DNA of 34,265 bases from Lachnospiraceae bacterium (GCA_030531245.1 JAUNOA010000004.1:27160-61424), one strand, 5' to 3'. Positions 1-8,023 are shown, counted from the first letter of the stretch. The notes: generated from the sequence alone by a model not told the origin. Program-made: numbers and translations.

Positions 1-153
1 CTCGTGTTGCGTGAAAGCAAAGAGGCGATCGTGACCGACATGAAGCGAAGCGGAATGGAGGTGCAAGTATTTTATAATATATTCACGTATTTGACAAAGA
101 TAGAGAACAACCTCACATCAATCTCCAAGTGCAGAGATATTGACAACAGATAA
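1..153 (+). CDS. C-terminal end of an unidentified protein
   Basis: An open frame enters from the left edge and gives 50 residues before a TAA stop. The sequence is helical and charged (for example FYNIFTYLTKIENNLTSI). This faintly recalls the last helix of PhoU-like domains, but it is too short to assign. Its last codons overlap the -35 box of the downstream abiE promoter, so the upstream gene ends where the toxin-antitoxin unit begins. Confidence 0.4.
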   Translation, partial: LVLRESKEAIVTDMKRSGMEVQVFYNIFTYLTKIENNLTSISKCRDIDNR

Positions 154-168
154 AGACGGAATTATAAT
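140..168 (+). promoter_or_regulatory. Promoter of the abiE operon
   Basis: A perfect sigma-A type promoter: TTGACA at 140-145, a 17-bp spacer, and TATAAT at 163-168. Transcription would start near 175, exactly where the inverted repeat begins. The -35 box lies inside the last codons of the upstream reading frame. Confidence 0.85.
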
Positions 169-174
169 TTTATC

Positions 175-207
175 ATAATTCGGCAATATACATAAATGCC
201 GAATTAT
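175..207 (+). promoter_or_regulatory. Inverted-repeat operator upstream of abiEi
   Basis: ATAATTCGGCA at 175-185 is matched by its exact reverse complement TGCCGAATTAT at 197-207, with 11 nt between. The repeat starts at the predicted +1 and ends 25 nt before the abiEi start codon. Characterised AbiEi antitoxins repress their own operon by binding inverted repeats near the promoter, so this is the likely autoregulatory site. An RNA hairpin in the 5' leader is the alternative reading. Confidence 0.7.
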
Positions 208-232
208 AGTAAAATCGAGAAGGACATATAAT

Positions 233-814
233 ATGCAGGAACAGATAGTAAACAGCATAAAGTTCTATCCGCTGGATACACTGAAGGCGTTGGGGTATTC
301 ACAGTATAAAATCAATCAGATGGTTGATGCCGGGAAGCTTGAGAAAATCAATAAAAAGACCTATGAGAATCTGGAATTTAACGGTGATGATTCAGATTTC
401 TACTACGCTTATGCCTATGTACCGGATGGGGTTATATGCCTTATGAGTGCTGCAGTGTATTATAATCTGACTACATTCAGACCGGATTCAATTGATGTAG
501 CGATACCGAGAAAGGCGAAAGTGTCAACCCTTCCGGAATGGCCAAACATTAAGCTGCATTATTATACAGATTACAGATATGAAAAAGGCGTGCAGGTTAT
601 TAATAACAACGGAAATAAATTTAGGATATATGATCCTGAAAAAACAGTTTGCGATATAGTATTTTACAGGGATAATGTAGGAATTGAAGAAACTAAGGAG
701 ATACTGAAAAACTATCTCGACAGCAGGAGGAGAGATCTAAATAAGCTGATTCGTTATGCTGAAAATCTGAAATGCGGAGATATTCTTAAAACCTACCTGG
801 AGGTACTGGTATGA
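233..814 (+). CDS. abiEi: AbiEi-type antitoxin (type IV toxin-antitoxin)
   Basis: A 193-residue antitoxin and probable autorepressor of an AbiE module. Residues 1-45 form a small winged-helix-like region (YSQYKINQMVDAGKLEKI). Residues 66-145 carry the usual AbiEi body: GVICLMSAAVYYNLT, then SIDVAIPRKAK, then IYDPEKTVCDIVFYRD. Family members counteract a nucleotidyltransferase toxin without forming a stable complex and repress their own promoter. The start is supported by a GAGAAGGA ribosome site 8 nt upstream. The stop overlaps the toxin start by 4 bp (ATGA), so the two genes are translationally coupled. The family is clear; the phage target and activity are not known from sequence. Confidence 0.88.
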   Translation: MQEQIVNSIKFYPLDTLKALGYSQYKINQMVDAGKLEKINKKTYENLEFNGDDSDFYYAYAYVPDGVICLMSAAVYYNLTTFRPDSIDVAIPRKAKVSTLPEWPNIKLHYYTDYRYEKGVQVINNNGNKFRIYDPEKTVCDIVFYRDNVGIEETKEILKNYLDSRRRDLNKLIRYAENLKCGDILKTYLEVLV

Positions 815-1713
815 CAAATGCAATATCCGTAAAGGCAAGATTAAATAACCTTTCAAAGCAGGAAGGAAAGACTATGCAGGATAACCTGGTATCATATGCG
901 ATGGAAAGATCCATTTACAGGTTATCAATCTCAAAATACTCAGAACATTTTGTACTTAAGGGTGGAATATTTCTATATGCTATATTTGGAAGAGCATTTC
1001 CAAGAGCAACAGTAGATATTGATCTGCTTGGACGGAAAGTACAGAATAATCCGGAGAAGATAACAGAAATTTTTAAGGAAGTGTTTTCGATAAATGCCGA
1101 CGATGCTTTAACCTATGACATGAATTCAATGGTTGTAAAGAATATCACCGAATTCAAAAAATACCATGGAGTAAATGTGTACATAACGGCTCACCTTGAT
1201 AGAACAAGGATTCCGGTATCTATCGACATTGGCTTTGGTGATGTAATATATCCGGATAGCATAGAAATGGATTTTCCTGTGCTGTTAAATATGGATGCAC
1301 CGAAAGTGTATGCCTATTCCATTTACTCTGTAATTGCTGAAAAATTTGAAGCCATCGTATCGCTGGGATTAGCTAATAGCAGATATAAAGATTTCTATGA
1401 CATTTATCAGATAGCTAAGCACTTTAATCTTGACGGAAAAGAATTGAAGGAAGCTATTATTGAAACATTTGAACATAGGGGAACTGGATTTGATGATATT
1501 ATTGCATTCGAACCAGGGTTCTCGGATGATACAGTACGAATTCGAAGATGGAGAGCATTTACCGAAAAGAAGAAGGCAATCGAAAGATTGGATTTTTCGG
1601 TGGTGGTATCTCGGTTGAAAGATTTTCTGCAACCGATAGTGGTATCAATAAGAGAAGGTGATGTGTTTAAACTAGATTGGAATCATGAAACAGGCTACTG
1701 GGATAAGTTATAA
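811..1713 (+). CDS. abiEii: AbiEii/AbiGii-type nucleotidyltransferase toxin
   Basis: A 300-residue toxin partner of the upstream antitoxin. The nucleotidyltransferase core is visible: KGG at residues 50-52, the metal-binding pair D69-I-D71 in TVDIDLL, a third acidic segment (VSIDIGFGD), and the C-terminal helix AEKFEAIVSLG followed by RYKDFYDIYQI, typical of AbiEii/MenA-like proteins. Family members transfer nucleotides to RNA or protein targets, and some block growth by modifying tRNA. The length is normal and all core motifs are intact, so it is probably active. It starts inside the antitoxin stop codon. AbiE systems act in abortive infection and in stabilising mobile DNA, which fits the accessory character of this end of the window. 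Confidence 0.88.
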   Translation: MTNAISVKARLNNLSKQEGKTMQDNLVSYAMERSIYRLSISKYSEHFVLKGGIFLYAIFGRAFPRATVDIDLLGRKVQNNPEKITEIFKEVFSINADDALTYDMNSMVVKNITEFKKYHGVNVYITAHLDRTRIPVSIDIGFGDVIYPDSIEMDFPVLLNMDAPKVYAYSIYSVIAEKFEAIVSLGLANSRYKDFYDIYQIAKHFNLDGKELKEAIIETFEHRGTGFDDIIAFEPGFSDDTVRIRRWRAFTEKKKAIERLDFSVVVSRLKDFLQPIVVSIREGDVFKLDWNHETGYWDKL

Positions 1714-1840
1714 TCTAAGTTAAACCGTTTGAAAATGTGGATATTAAATTAAACCCAGGCAGAACTATTGGTGATGAAGCGACCAGTTCATAAGTAAACG
1801 TTAAGTAGTCGGTACCTACCTTAACCAGGCAACATTAAAG

Positions 1841-1869
1841 TTGACGCACTATCACCGTAGTGATACAAT
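1841..1869 (+). promoter_or_regulatory. Promoter of the DUF3990-HTH operon
   Basis: TTGACG at 1841-1846, a 17-bp spacer, and TACAAT at 1864-1869, followed by GGAGG at 1887-1891 and the ATG at 1900. This gives the second toxin-antitoxin-like pair a promoter of its own, separate from abiE. Confidence 0.75.
1850..1865 (+). promoter_or_regulatory. Palindromic operator between -35 and -10
   Basis: TATCAC-CGTA-GTGATA has 6-bp perfect arms around a 4-bp centre. It lies in the promoter spacer and covers the first bases of the -10 box. A protein bound here would block RNA polymerase directly. The HTH protein encoded by the second gene of the same operon is the obvious candidate, by analogy with autoregulated toxin-antitoxin operons. 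Confidence 0.6.
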
Positions 1870-1899
1870 ATCGGCGGGACAATAACGGAGGCCTTTATT

Positions 1900-2592
1900 A
1901 TGAAAAAAGAGCTTACCATATTTCATGGTTCTGAAAAAATAATAGAAACACCGGTGTTCGGAGAAGGAAAAACAAATAACGACTTTGGCCTTGGCTTTTA
2001 CTGTACGGAAAGTGAGGAACTGGCAAAGGAATGGGCGGTATCCTCTCTTCGGGATGGTTTTTCGAATCAGTATTCATTGAATACTGAATACATGAAAGTG
2101 CTTAATTTAAACAGTCCCGAATATACTGTTTTGAACTGGATAGCAGTACTGGTTGAGCATAGGACTTTTTCGATAAAGACTCCGGTCGCAAGAAAAGCAA
2201 AGAGATATCTGATAGAAAATTTCGGGGTCAACGTTAATGCATTTGATTTGATAATCGGTTATCGTGCGGATGATTCGTACTTTGATTATGCAGAATCATT
2301 TCTAAACAACGGAATTACTGTTGAGCAGTTGGCACAGGCGATGCGATTGGGAAAGCAGGGAGAACAGATTGTTATCAAATCACAGTTTGCATTTTCAAAG
2401 ATTAAGTACGAAGGCTTTGCTGTAGCAGAAAAAGAAAAATATTATGTTATCCGTAAAAACAGAAATGACGAAGCAAACAGTTCTTATATGAAAATGCTTG
2501 AAAAAGAAAATGATGGTTTGTATATACAGGACATAGTAAGAGGCGGTATTAAAAATGATGATCCACGCATACAGGGAAAATTATCTAAGTAA
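1900..2592 (+). CDS. DUF3990 protein, ADP-ribosyltransferase-like (candidate toxin)
   Basis: A 230-residue protein of the DUF3990 type. The N-terminus has IFHGS (H9-G10), then DFGLGFYCTESEELAKEWA, the family signature. The last recognisable block is GKQGEQIVIKS around E155. H9, Y34 and E155 fall where the H-Y-E triad of diphtheria-toxin-like ADP-ribosyltransferases would be, and DUF3990 is generally placed in that superfamily; the triad here is my inference. It starts with a good GGAGG site. It overlaps the downstream HTH gene by 38 bp, so the pair is co-translated. The likely role is the toxin of a toxin-antitoxin pair that modifies a cellular target with ADP-ribose. A non-toxic NAD-dependent role remains possible. 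Confidence 0.7.
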   Translation: MKKELTIFHGSEKIIETPVFGEGKTNNDFGLGFYCTESEELAKEWAVSSLRDGFSNQYSLNTEYMKVLNLNSPEYTVLNWIAVLVEHRTFSIKTPVARKAKRYLIENFGVNVNAFDLIIGYRADDSYFDYAESFLNNGITVEQLAQAMRLGKQGEQIVIKSQFAFSKIKYEGFAVAEKEKYYVIRKNRNDEANSSYMKMLEKENDGLYIQDIVRGGIKNDDPRIQGKLSK

Positions 2593-3196
2593 TGCACAGT
2601 CTGCACTGGGAGAAGCTTTTGATTATGCGATCAATACTTGTAAAATTCCAGGTGAGCAGTTTATAAATCTGTTTGTTGTCAGTTCGATAAGCAAAAAAAT
2701 GGAAAATGCCGAACCGTCGGTAATTGCCGGGAAAAGCGGGGTCGAACTGGTTAAAGAAATAATGGCGGAAACGACAGGGAAGGAACCGACGGCTGAATCT
2801 TCGGAAAAGTTCAGCAGATCTGCGGAATATTGGATCGGATGGGTTGTTGCATATTATCAGTGGTGGTCCGGAAAAAAATACAGTACGATCTTTAAAGCAT
2901 TAAGTTTTGATGATCTTCACAAAATGTATTTCACTCTCCATGAAGCAGATGTTTCAAAATTTGCAGATATAGCGGATGCAAGGATAAAGGAGATATTTCC
3001 GGAGACAAATCTGAAACGTATACGCACTTACTACGGATGCAGCCAGGCAGAGCTGGCAAAAATGTCGGGAGTCAGCCTGCGATCCATTCAAATGTATGAA
3101 CAGCGAAATAAAGATATAAACAAAGCAAGTGCGGACACACTGTACCGGATTGCACGAACCCTGGGTTGTGAAATGGAAGATTTGATCCAGAAATAA
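2555..3196 (+). CDS. HTH protein, candidate antitoxin and autorepressor
   Basis: A 213-residue protein with an Xre/Cro-type helix-turn-helix at about residues 153-213 (GCSQAELAKMSGVSLRSIQ, then a QRNKDIN wing and an LYRIARTLGCEMEDLIQ helix). The first 150 residues form a separate, mostly helical domain that probably binds the DUF3990 partner. I do not recognise that domain. The start overlaps the upstream gene by 38 bp, with a purine-rich AGAGGCGG ahead of two adjacent ATG codons (2555 and 2558). Its own operon has a palindrome in the promoter spacer that it could bind. Position, coupling and DNA-binding domain fit an antitoxin, although the gene order is toxin first. Confidence 0.7.
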   Translation: MMIHAYRENYLSNAQSALGEAFDYAINTCKIPGEQFINLFVVSSISKKMENAEPSVIAGKSGVELVKEIMAETTGKEPTAESSEKFSRSAEYWIGWVVAYYQWWSGKKYSTIFKALSFDDLHKMYFTLHEADVSKFADIADARIKEIFPETNLKRIRTYYGCSQAELAKMSGVSLRSIQMYEQRNKDINKASADTLYRIARTLGCEMEDLIQK

Positions 3197-3274
3197 ACGG
3201 GGAATAAGACTATTGCCTCAAAAACCGTGCACTCACAGAATCGAAAATTATCTTCACTATTAGGAGGAGAAGTA

Positions 3275-3394
3275 TTGGAAAAAGCAAGAAAGCGGTATGA
3301 TTATCTGGACATCGCAAAAGCAATCACGATTTTTCTCGTCATCGTCGGGCATGCGTCACCAAATACTGAGGCACCTTTCTACAGGGTATGGTAA
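3275..3394 (+). pseudogene. N-terminal fragment of an acyltransferase-3 family protein
   Basis: A TTG start 7 nt after AGGAGG (3262-3267) opens a 39-codon frame ending in TAA. It contains RYDYLDIAKAITIFLVIVGH, the characteristic first membrane helix of acyltransferase-3 (membrane-bound O-acyltransferase-like) proteins, which are normally 330-380 residues. Everything after about residue 39 is missing, and the next gene begins only 64 bp downstream. This is a deletion remnant with an intact ribosome site, and it marks a recombination junction between the toxin-antitoxin region and the sugar locus. Confidence 0.7.
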
Positions 3395-3419
3395 AATAAA
3401 TCATAGGAGGCCTCTTATT

Positions 3420-3464
3420 ATGGCAGCAAAAGAAAGGAAATCGGGAGGTAATCAGTTATGTTAA
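3420..3464 (+). CDS. 14-codon ORF overlapping the oxidoreductase start
   Basis: ATG at 3420 follows a strong AGGAGG and encodes MAAKERKSGGNQLC before a TAA. The stop overlaps the start of the Gfo/Idh/MocA gene (3458) by 7 nt. The GGGAGG that serves the oxidoreductase lies inside this short ORF. It may be a translational-coupling leader or the stump of a deleted gene. The bases around its ribosome site (GGAGGCC, T-rich, TTATTATG) closely resemble those ahead of the DUF3990 gene. Confidence 0.35.
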   Translation: MAAKERKSGGNQLC

Positions 3465-4462
3465 ATTGTGTGTTGATCGGTGCCGGATATATTGCCGGGA
3501 ATCATGTCGATGCTTTGCTGAAAAATAAGGATGTAAGGGTCGTTGGAGTTGTCTGCCGTACGGCTGAACACGCAACTCCTTTTATTGAAAAAGTTGGTGA
3601 AGGATGCAGACATTATCTGACGATTGAAGATGCATGTAATGAAAACAAAGTAGATTTCGTTGATATCTGTGTTCCTACAAATCTTCATGAAGAGTATACA
3701 ATCAGGGCCGCAGAGCTGGGATGCCATGTTTTATGTGAGAAGCCGGTTACTTTTACGGTTGAATCCTTCGATAGAATGATTGCTGCCTGTGAGAAGGCAA
3801 ATGTTAAATTTATGGCCGCTCAGGTTGTTCGATTCATGGGAGAACCTAATAAGATCCATGACTTTATCAAGAGCGGAAAACTCGGAAATGTTCACTTCTT
3901 CTATGAGAAGAGACTTTGCCAGCATCCAACATGGAGCACATGGCATCGTGATGTCAATGCATCAGGCGGTGGACTCTATGACCTGAATATTCATGACATT
4001 GACAACCTTTATTGGAATTTTGGAATGCCTGAATCAGTTTATGCAACCGGTTGGAAATCCGGTACGGATTGCTGGAACCATGTAGCAACAACTCTTACAT
4101 GGGCAAGCGGTGCAAAAGCAGTTTGTGAGACATCTCTTGAGATGACAGGTGACTTTCCGTTTTCCGTTGAAATGAGAGGAACCGGAGATAAGGGTACTTT
4201 CCAGTATTTATTAAGTGCAGGCGCTAATATTAACGATGCAGAGGTCAATCAGAAATTCACATGGTACCCGGCAGGCGAAGAAGGCTGTGAAAGTGTTGCA
4301 GCAGCTGAAATGGATGGATTCTCAGGAGAGATAGATGCATTTGTTGATGCTGTCATCAATGATAAAGAAGTTCCTATCAAAGCGGTTGATGTACGTAATG
4401 TCATTCAGATCATCCTTGCAACAAAGAAATCTCTTGAAGAGAATTGTGTAGTTAAAATCTAA
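3458..4462 (+). CDS. Gfo/Idh/MocA family NAD(P)-dependent oxidoreductase
   Basis: A 334-residue cytoplasmic dehydrogenase acting on a sugar, inositol or related polyol. The N-terminal Rossmann fold has GAGYIAGNH at residues 8-16. The family EKP motif is E94-K95-P96, where the lysine is catalytic. The C-terminal half has the GGGLYDLNIHDID block, with D175 and H179 at the usual active-site positions. Length is normal for the family. It is the first gene of the sugar locus and is followed after 137 bp by the GH38-like hydrolase, so it may oxidise or epimerise a released sugar. The exact substrate cannot be inferred; some distant relatives are NAD-dependent glycosidases (GH109). Confidence 0.88.
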   Translation: MLNCVLIGAGYIAGNHVDALLKNKDVRVVGVVCRTAEHATPFIEKVGEGCRHYLTIEDACNENKVDFVDICVPTNLHEEYTIRAAELGCHVLCEKPVTFTVESFDRMIAACEKANVKFMAAQVVRFMGEPNKIHDFIKSGKLGNVHFFYEKRLCQHPTWSTWHRDVNASGGGLYDLNIHDIDNLYWNFGMPESVYATGWKSGTDCWNHVATTLTWASGAKAVCETSLEMTGDFPFSVEMRGTGDKGTFQYLLSAGANINDAEVNQKFTWYPAGEEGCESVAAAEMDGFSGEIDAFVDAVINDKEVPIKAVDVRNVIQIILATKKSLEENCVVKI

Positions 4463-4533
4463 GACTTAATAGTTCCCGGCATGGAATAGTATATTATAAC
4501 TTATTTCATATAGAAATCCTCAGAATTGTGTTA

Positions 4534-4561
4534 TACAATAAAGCTATTAAAGCGGTTTAAT
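4534..4561 (+). promoter_or_regulatory. -10 box and LacI/CcpA-type operator before the GH38-like gene
   Basis: TACAAT at 4534-4539 is a plausible -10 box with a weak -35. The palindrome ATTAAA-GCGG-TTTAAT follows at 4546-4561. The palindrome covers the predicted transcription start, where a bound repressor would block the gene. A closely related site lies before the GH36 gene, and a LacI-type regulator is encoded between them. Because LacI-family sites resemble each other, CcpA catabolite repression is the main alternative. Confidence 0.6.
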
Positions 4562-4599
4562 AACTAAAAATATTACATTATACGATTGAGGGATTAATC

Positions 4600-7044
4600 A
4601 TGGCAATCAAAACCATATCGATAGTACATCATGTTCATACCGATTTCGGATATACGGATCATCCGCAGAGGACCAAGAAAGAACATGTCAAATACATTGA
4701 CATGGCAGCAGATTATGTTCTTAAGTCATCAGATTATCCGGAAGGAGCGAAGTTCGCCTGGACGCAGGAACAGTTGTATCCTGTACGGCAGTGGTGGCAT
4801 CGGGCTTCTGACAAACAGAAGGAAAAGTTTTTTGCGGCTGTAAACACAGGACGCCTTGAAATTACCGGAACAGCATTCAATGTAACAGCATTTTTGGATA
4901 AGGATGAGTGGGACAGAGTCATGAACTGGATCCCGGATGAACTCTGGGATAAATGCAGCATACGTTCCGTGATGCAGATTGACGTCAACGGAATGCATAC
5001 ATATGGAATGGAAGCCGCATATGACAAGGGTGTGAGGAACCTTTTTATAGGTCCGAATTCATATTATGGGGCTCCGCCGATGCCTACACCTACTGCTTTT
5101 AACTGGAAAATAGCGCCGGACAAGAATATGTTTGTATGGCTTAATTCTTCATACAATAACGGTACATTCATGTTTAATAAAAACTGGAGGGAGGGACCGG
5201 TTCCGGATTATTCCGACATGCGCTACCGAAAGCCGGAAGCAGGAGATATTTGGGCATGTGATGATGCATCACTTGAAGAAGCACACAGACTCTGCCTTCA
5301 GAACATCGCAATGATTGAAGGAACAGTAGATGCTGAAGTTGCAGAGACCGACGGTTTTACAAAGAACAGAGTCTTCGGTGGTTATGAGTTATCAGTACTC
5401 CCCGTTTCGGTAACAAGTCAGTGGCGTGTGGATAATGACCCTCCGTTCTATCCGCTTGTAGATTTTGTAAAGGCATGGAACGAAAAGGGCTATGAGCCGC
5501 GACTTGTCCTTGCCACTGCTACTCAGGCAATGGAAATGGTTAAGGAAGAACTGGGAGATAATATAAAAACATATTCCGGAGAGTGGATTGACTGGTGGGC
5601 CAACGGCAATGCATCCGCACCTGTGGAAATGAGTATCAACAGAGAAGCAAAAAGACTTCTGAAAGTTGCAAAATCACCTGTTTTCGGTCCTATGACAGAA
5701 GAGCAGAAAAAGGATTATACAGAAGCATTGGAAAATGTCTGCATGTATGATGAACACTGTTTCTCATCCTGGCAGAGTGTATCCAATCCGTATTCTTTTG
5801 CCAATATTTCTCAGGTTGCCGAGAAAAATATATATACATACCGGGCACTTGATAGTGCAAAATGTCTTATAGCCGACAGAGTCCGACCACTGGCGGATGC
5901 AGAAAAAAACAAAATAATCATCTGGAATCCTACAGAATTTTCTATGTGCAGGACTATTGAATTGCCGCTCGGATGCATGCGTGGAAATTATCGCAGTGTA
6001 ATATGTGAGGAAACAGGAGAGAGCTTTACGTTGGAGTATATAGACGGAATAGCTAATTTTCTGCGCCCGGCAAGCGAAAGTGAGTTTGGTGAGGAAAATG
6101 TATCACATACATTCAGTGATAAATGTGAGAGACAGGCTGTCAGATTCGGTTCGGTTGTGATACCGCCGCAGTCCTGCCTGCATTTCATACCGAAAGAGGA
6201 TGAATGTGAAAATTCCGGTAAACTGAACGAAGAGGTGCAGATTGAAGTTGATTCTTCAGGATGGCCTTGTAAAGTTGAATTTCCACGAGACGGAGCGCCC
6301 GTCATAGACGGAATTTTCGGGGACTTATTAAGTGTTGAAGCAGACGGATTTTCACCGCGATGGACACTGAAGGATATTTTTGAAAATGATAATGCAGAGG
6401 AGCGTAAGGCCTTAAGAAAAGAACACTTAAAGGAAGTCAGAGCCGTTTACGGTCCTACAAGAAGAATACAGGCCGGAGATGAAATAAGATTTGAGCAGCT
6501 GATAATGCACAGATCTATAAAGTTCGGAAAGAGAATACTGTCAATCAATCCGGCAGTGAGTCATGTTAAGCTGGAATTCAGGATGAACAGAATATCAAGC
6601 TTTGAGCCATCCGTGATGTTCCTGGAATTTGAAGCGCCCGGCAGCAGGAATCTTCCTCACGTTTCAAATGCAGGAAAACTGTTCATCCCGGAAAAAGAAC
6701 AGCTGCCGGGCAGCTGTATGGATTTCTATGCTATTGACGGATGGATGCATTATGACAGCAATTGGTTTATGAATTGCAGGGACAATGCTTTGGTAACATT
6801 TGGAAATACCAGTGTTGTTTCCAGAAAGACCGAAACTGAAGGTCCTGCAAATGATATTTATGTCAGGCTGTATGATAATATCTGGGATACAAACTTCGGT
6901 GCAAATGCATCAGGACAGATGTCATTTACGTTCCAGGCACAGGCCGATGTAGCCCTTGATGATGCAAAAGAAGTTGCCGAGGCGATTTCAGTGGATCCGA
7001 TTATTGTTGTAAAGACAGGTTACGGACAGAAGAACGCTCAATGA
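4600..7044 (+). CDS. GH38-like glycoside hydrolase, DUF5054 type
   Basis: An 814-residue protein without a signal peptide, so probably cytoplasmic. The N-terminal region resembles the GH38 alpha-mannosidase catalytic barrel. HVHTDFGYTD contains H13-T-D15-F-G, matching the zinc-binding HxDxG motif, and QIDVNGMHT offers D128 as a candidate nucleophile (compare DxFGH in GH38). The remaining 500 residues hold a helical middle and beta-rich C-terminal domains, as in GH38. The sequence departs from classical GH38 enzymes elsewhere and looks closer to the DUF5054 family, whose activity I cannot state. GAGGGA lies 6 nt before the ATG. It likely trims an imported oligosaccharide. Its last 44 bp overlap the convergent lacI-type gene. 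Confidence 0.75.
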   Translation: MAIKTISIVHHVHTDFGYTDHPQRTKKEHVKYIDMAADYVLKSSDYPEGAKFAWTQEQLYPVRQWWHRASDKQKEKFFAAVNTGRLEITGTAFNVTAFLDKDEWDRVMNWIPDELWDKCSIRSVMQIDVNGMHTYGMEAAYDKGVRNLFIGPNSYYGAPPMPTPTAFNWKIAPDKNMFVWLNSSYNNGTFMFNKNWREGPVPDYSDMRYRKPEAGDIWACDDASLEEAHRLCLQNIAMIEGTVDAEVAETDGFTKNRVFGGYELSVLPVSVTSQWRVDNDPPFYPLVDFVKAWNEKGYEPRLVLATATQAMEMVKEELGDNIKTYSGEWIDWWANGNASAPVEMSINREAKRLLKVAKSPVFGPMTEEQKKDYTEALENVCMYDEHCFSSWQSVSNPYSFANISQVAEKNIYTYRALDSAKCLIADRVRPLADAEKNKIIIWNPTEFSMCRTIELPLGCMRGNYRSVICEETGESFTLEYIDGIANFLRPASESEFGEENVSHTFSDKCERQAVRFGSVVIPPQSCLHFIPKEDECENSGKLNEEVQIEVDSSGWPCKVEFPRDGAPVIDGIFGDLLSVEADGFSPRWTLKDIFENDNAEERKALRKEHLKEVRAVYGPTRRIQAGDEIRFEQLIMHRSIKFGKRILSINPAVSHVKLEFRMNRISSFEPSVMFLEFEAPGSRNLPHVSNAGKLFIPEKEQLPGSCMDFYAIDGWMHYDSNWFMNCRDNALVTFGNTSVVSRKTETEGPANDIYVRLYDNIWDTNFGANASGQMSFTFQAQADVALDDAKEVAEAISVDPIIVVKTGYGQKNAQ

Positions 7045-8023
7045 TTTTTGCATCAATCATGTTAACCTGTTTATAAGCCTGCTTATTAATCATCCGATAA
7101 AGGATATTCATTGAATCAATGCCCATCTGGTTTTTGTCTACAGTCATGGTTGTCAGAGGGGGATTGAGGTACTCAGACACTATAAGGTCGTCCAGGCCAA
7201 TGATGGATATGTCATCAGGAATTCTCAATCCGGCTTTGTGAATACGGTTGATTGCCTCAACCGCAAGCATGTCACCGGTACAGAATACAGCAGTGGGACG
7301 GTGTTTGCAGTTGAGCAGATTATCCATACAGCCGGGAGTAGGTACTTCAGGATCTGCACCCTTTTGAATCCATTCCGGTCTGCATACAAGCTCGTGGTCT
7401 TTAAGAGCATCGGTGTAACCGGTAAAATTTCTCATAAAGTATTCAGATGAGTCATCGGAGCTTATGAATGCAATGCTCCTGTGCCCGCGGGAAATCAGGT
7501 ACTCTGTTGCAAGATATGCTGCATGGTAATAATCAACATCCATGCAGGGATGCTTTCCATCCTGTTTAAGATGTGAGTCAACACAAATAAACGGAAATTT
7601 TTCTTTTTCCAAAGTATCGATTACAGTAGGTTCATATGCCTGTATGAAAATTGCTCCGTCGGACGCACCGGTGCTTACGGCATCGAGAATCTGTGAAAAG
7701 TCATTATTGGCATCTACTGTGGAGAAATTGATATTGTACCCAAGACGTCTTGCTTCTTGAAAAATTCCCATCAGTAATTCCATTGAGAAAAAATTGAAGA
7801 GAGCACATGAACGCTGTCGCATCACAATACTTACAGTGAAGCTTTTCTTCAGGGTAAGGCGCCTTGTGTGAGCGTTCGGCTTGAAACCGGTTTCTGCAAT
7901 AATTGAAAGAACCTTTTCGCGTGTAGCTTCGCTGATACCTTTTCTTCCGTTCATAACGAGTGATACGGTAGCAGGTGAAACCCCGGCGAGTTTTGCTATG
8001 TCATTGATAGTGAGCTTTTCCAT
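7001..8023 (-). CDS. LacI family transcriptional regulator
   Basis: A local sugar-responsive repressor of about 340 residues. The N-terminus is the classic HTH and hinge (LTINDIAKLAGVSPATVSLV, then MNGRKGISEATREKV). A periplasmic-binding-protein-like effector domain follows. An AGGA site lies 9 nt before the ATG at 8023 and directly abuts the alternative ATG at 8032, so 8023 is preferred. The gene sits between the GH38-like and GH36 genes, each preceded by a related GC-centred palindrome, so it probably represses both and is released by a galactoside- or mannoside-derived sugar. Its 3' end overlaps the convergent hydrolase gene by 44 bp. Confidence 0.92.
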   Translation of the reverse strand: MEKLTINDIAKLAGVSPATVSLVMNGRKGISEATREKVLSIIAETGFKPNAHTRRLTLKKSFTVSIVMRQRSCALFNFFSMELLMGIFQEARRLGYNINFSTVDANNDFSQILDAVSTGASDGAIFIQAYEPTVIDTLEKEKFPFICVDSHLKQDGKHPCMDVDYYHAAYLATEYLISRGHRSIAFISSDDSSEYFMRNFTGYTDALKDHELVCRPEWIQKGADPEVPTPGCMDNLLNCKHRPTAVFCTGDMLAVEAINRIHKAGLRIPDDISIIGLDDLIVSEYLNPPLTTMTVDKNQMGIDSMNILYRMINKQAYKQVNMIDAKIIERSSVRNLSLQQ

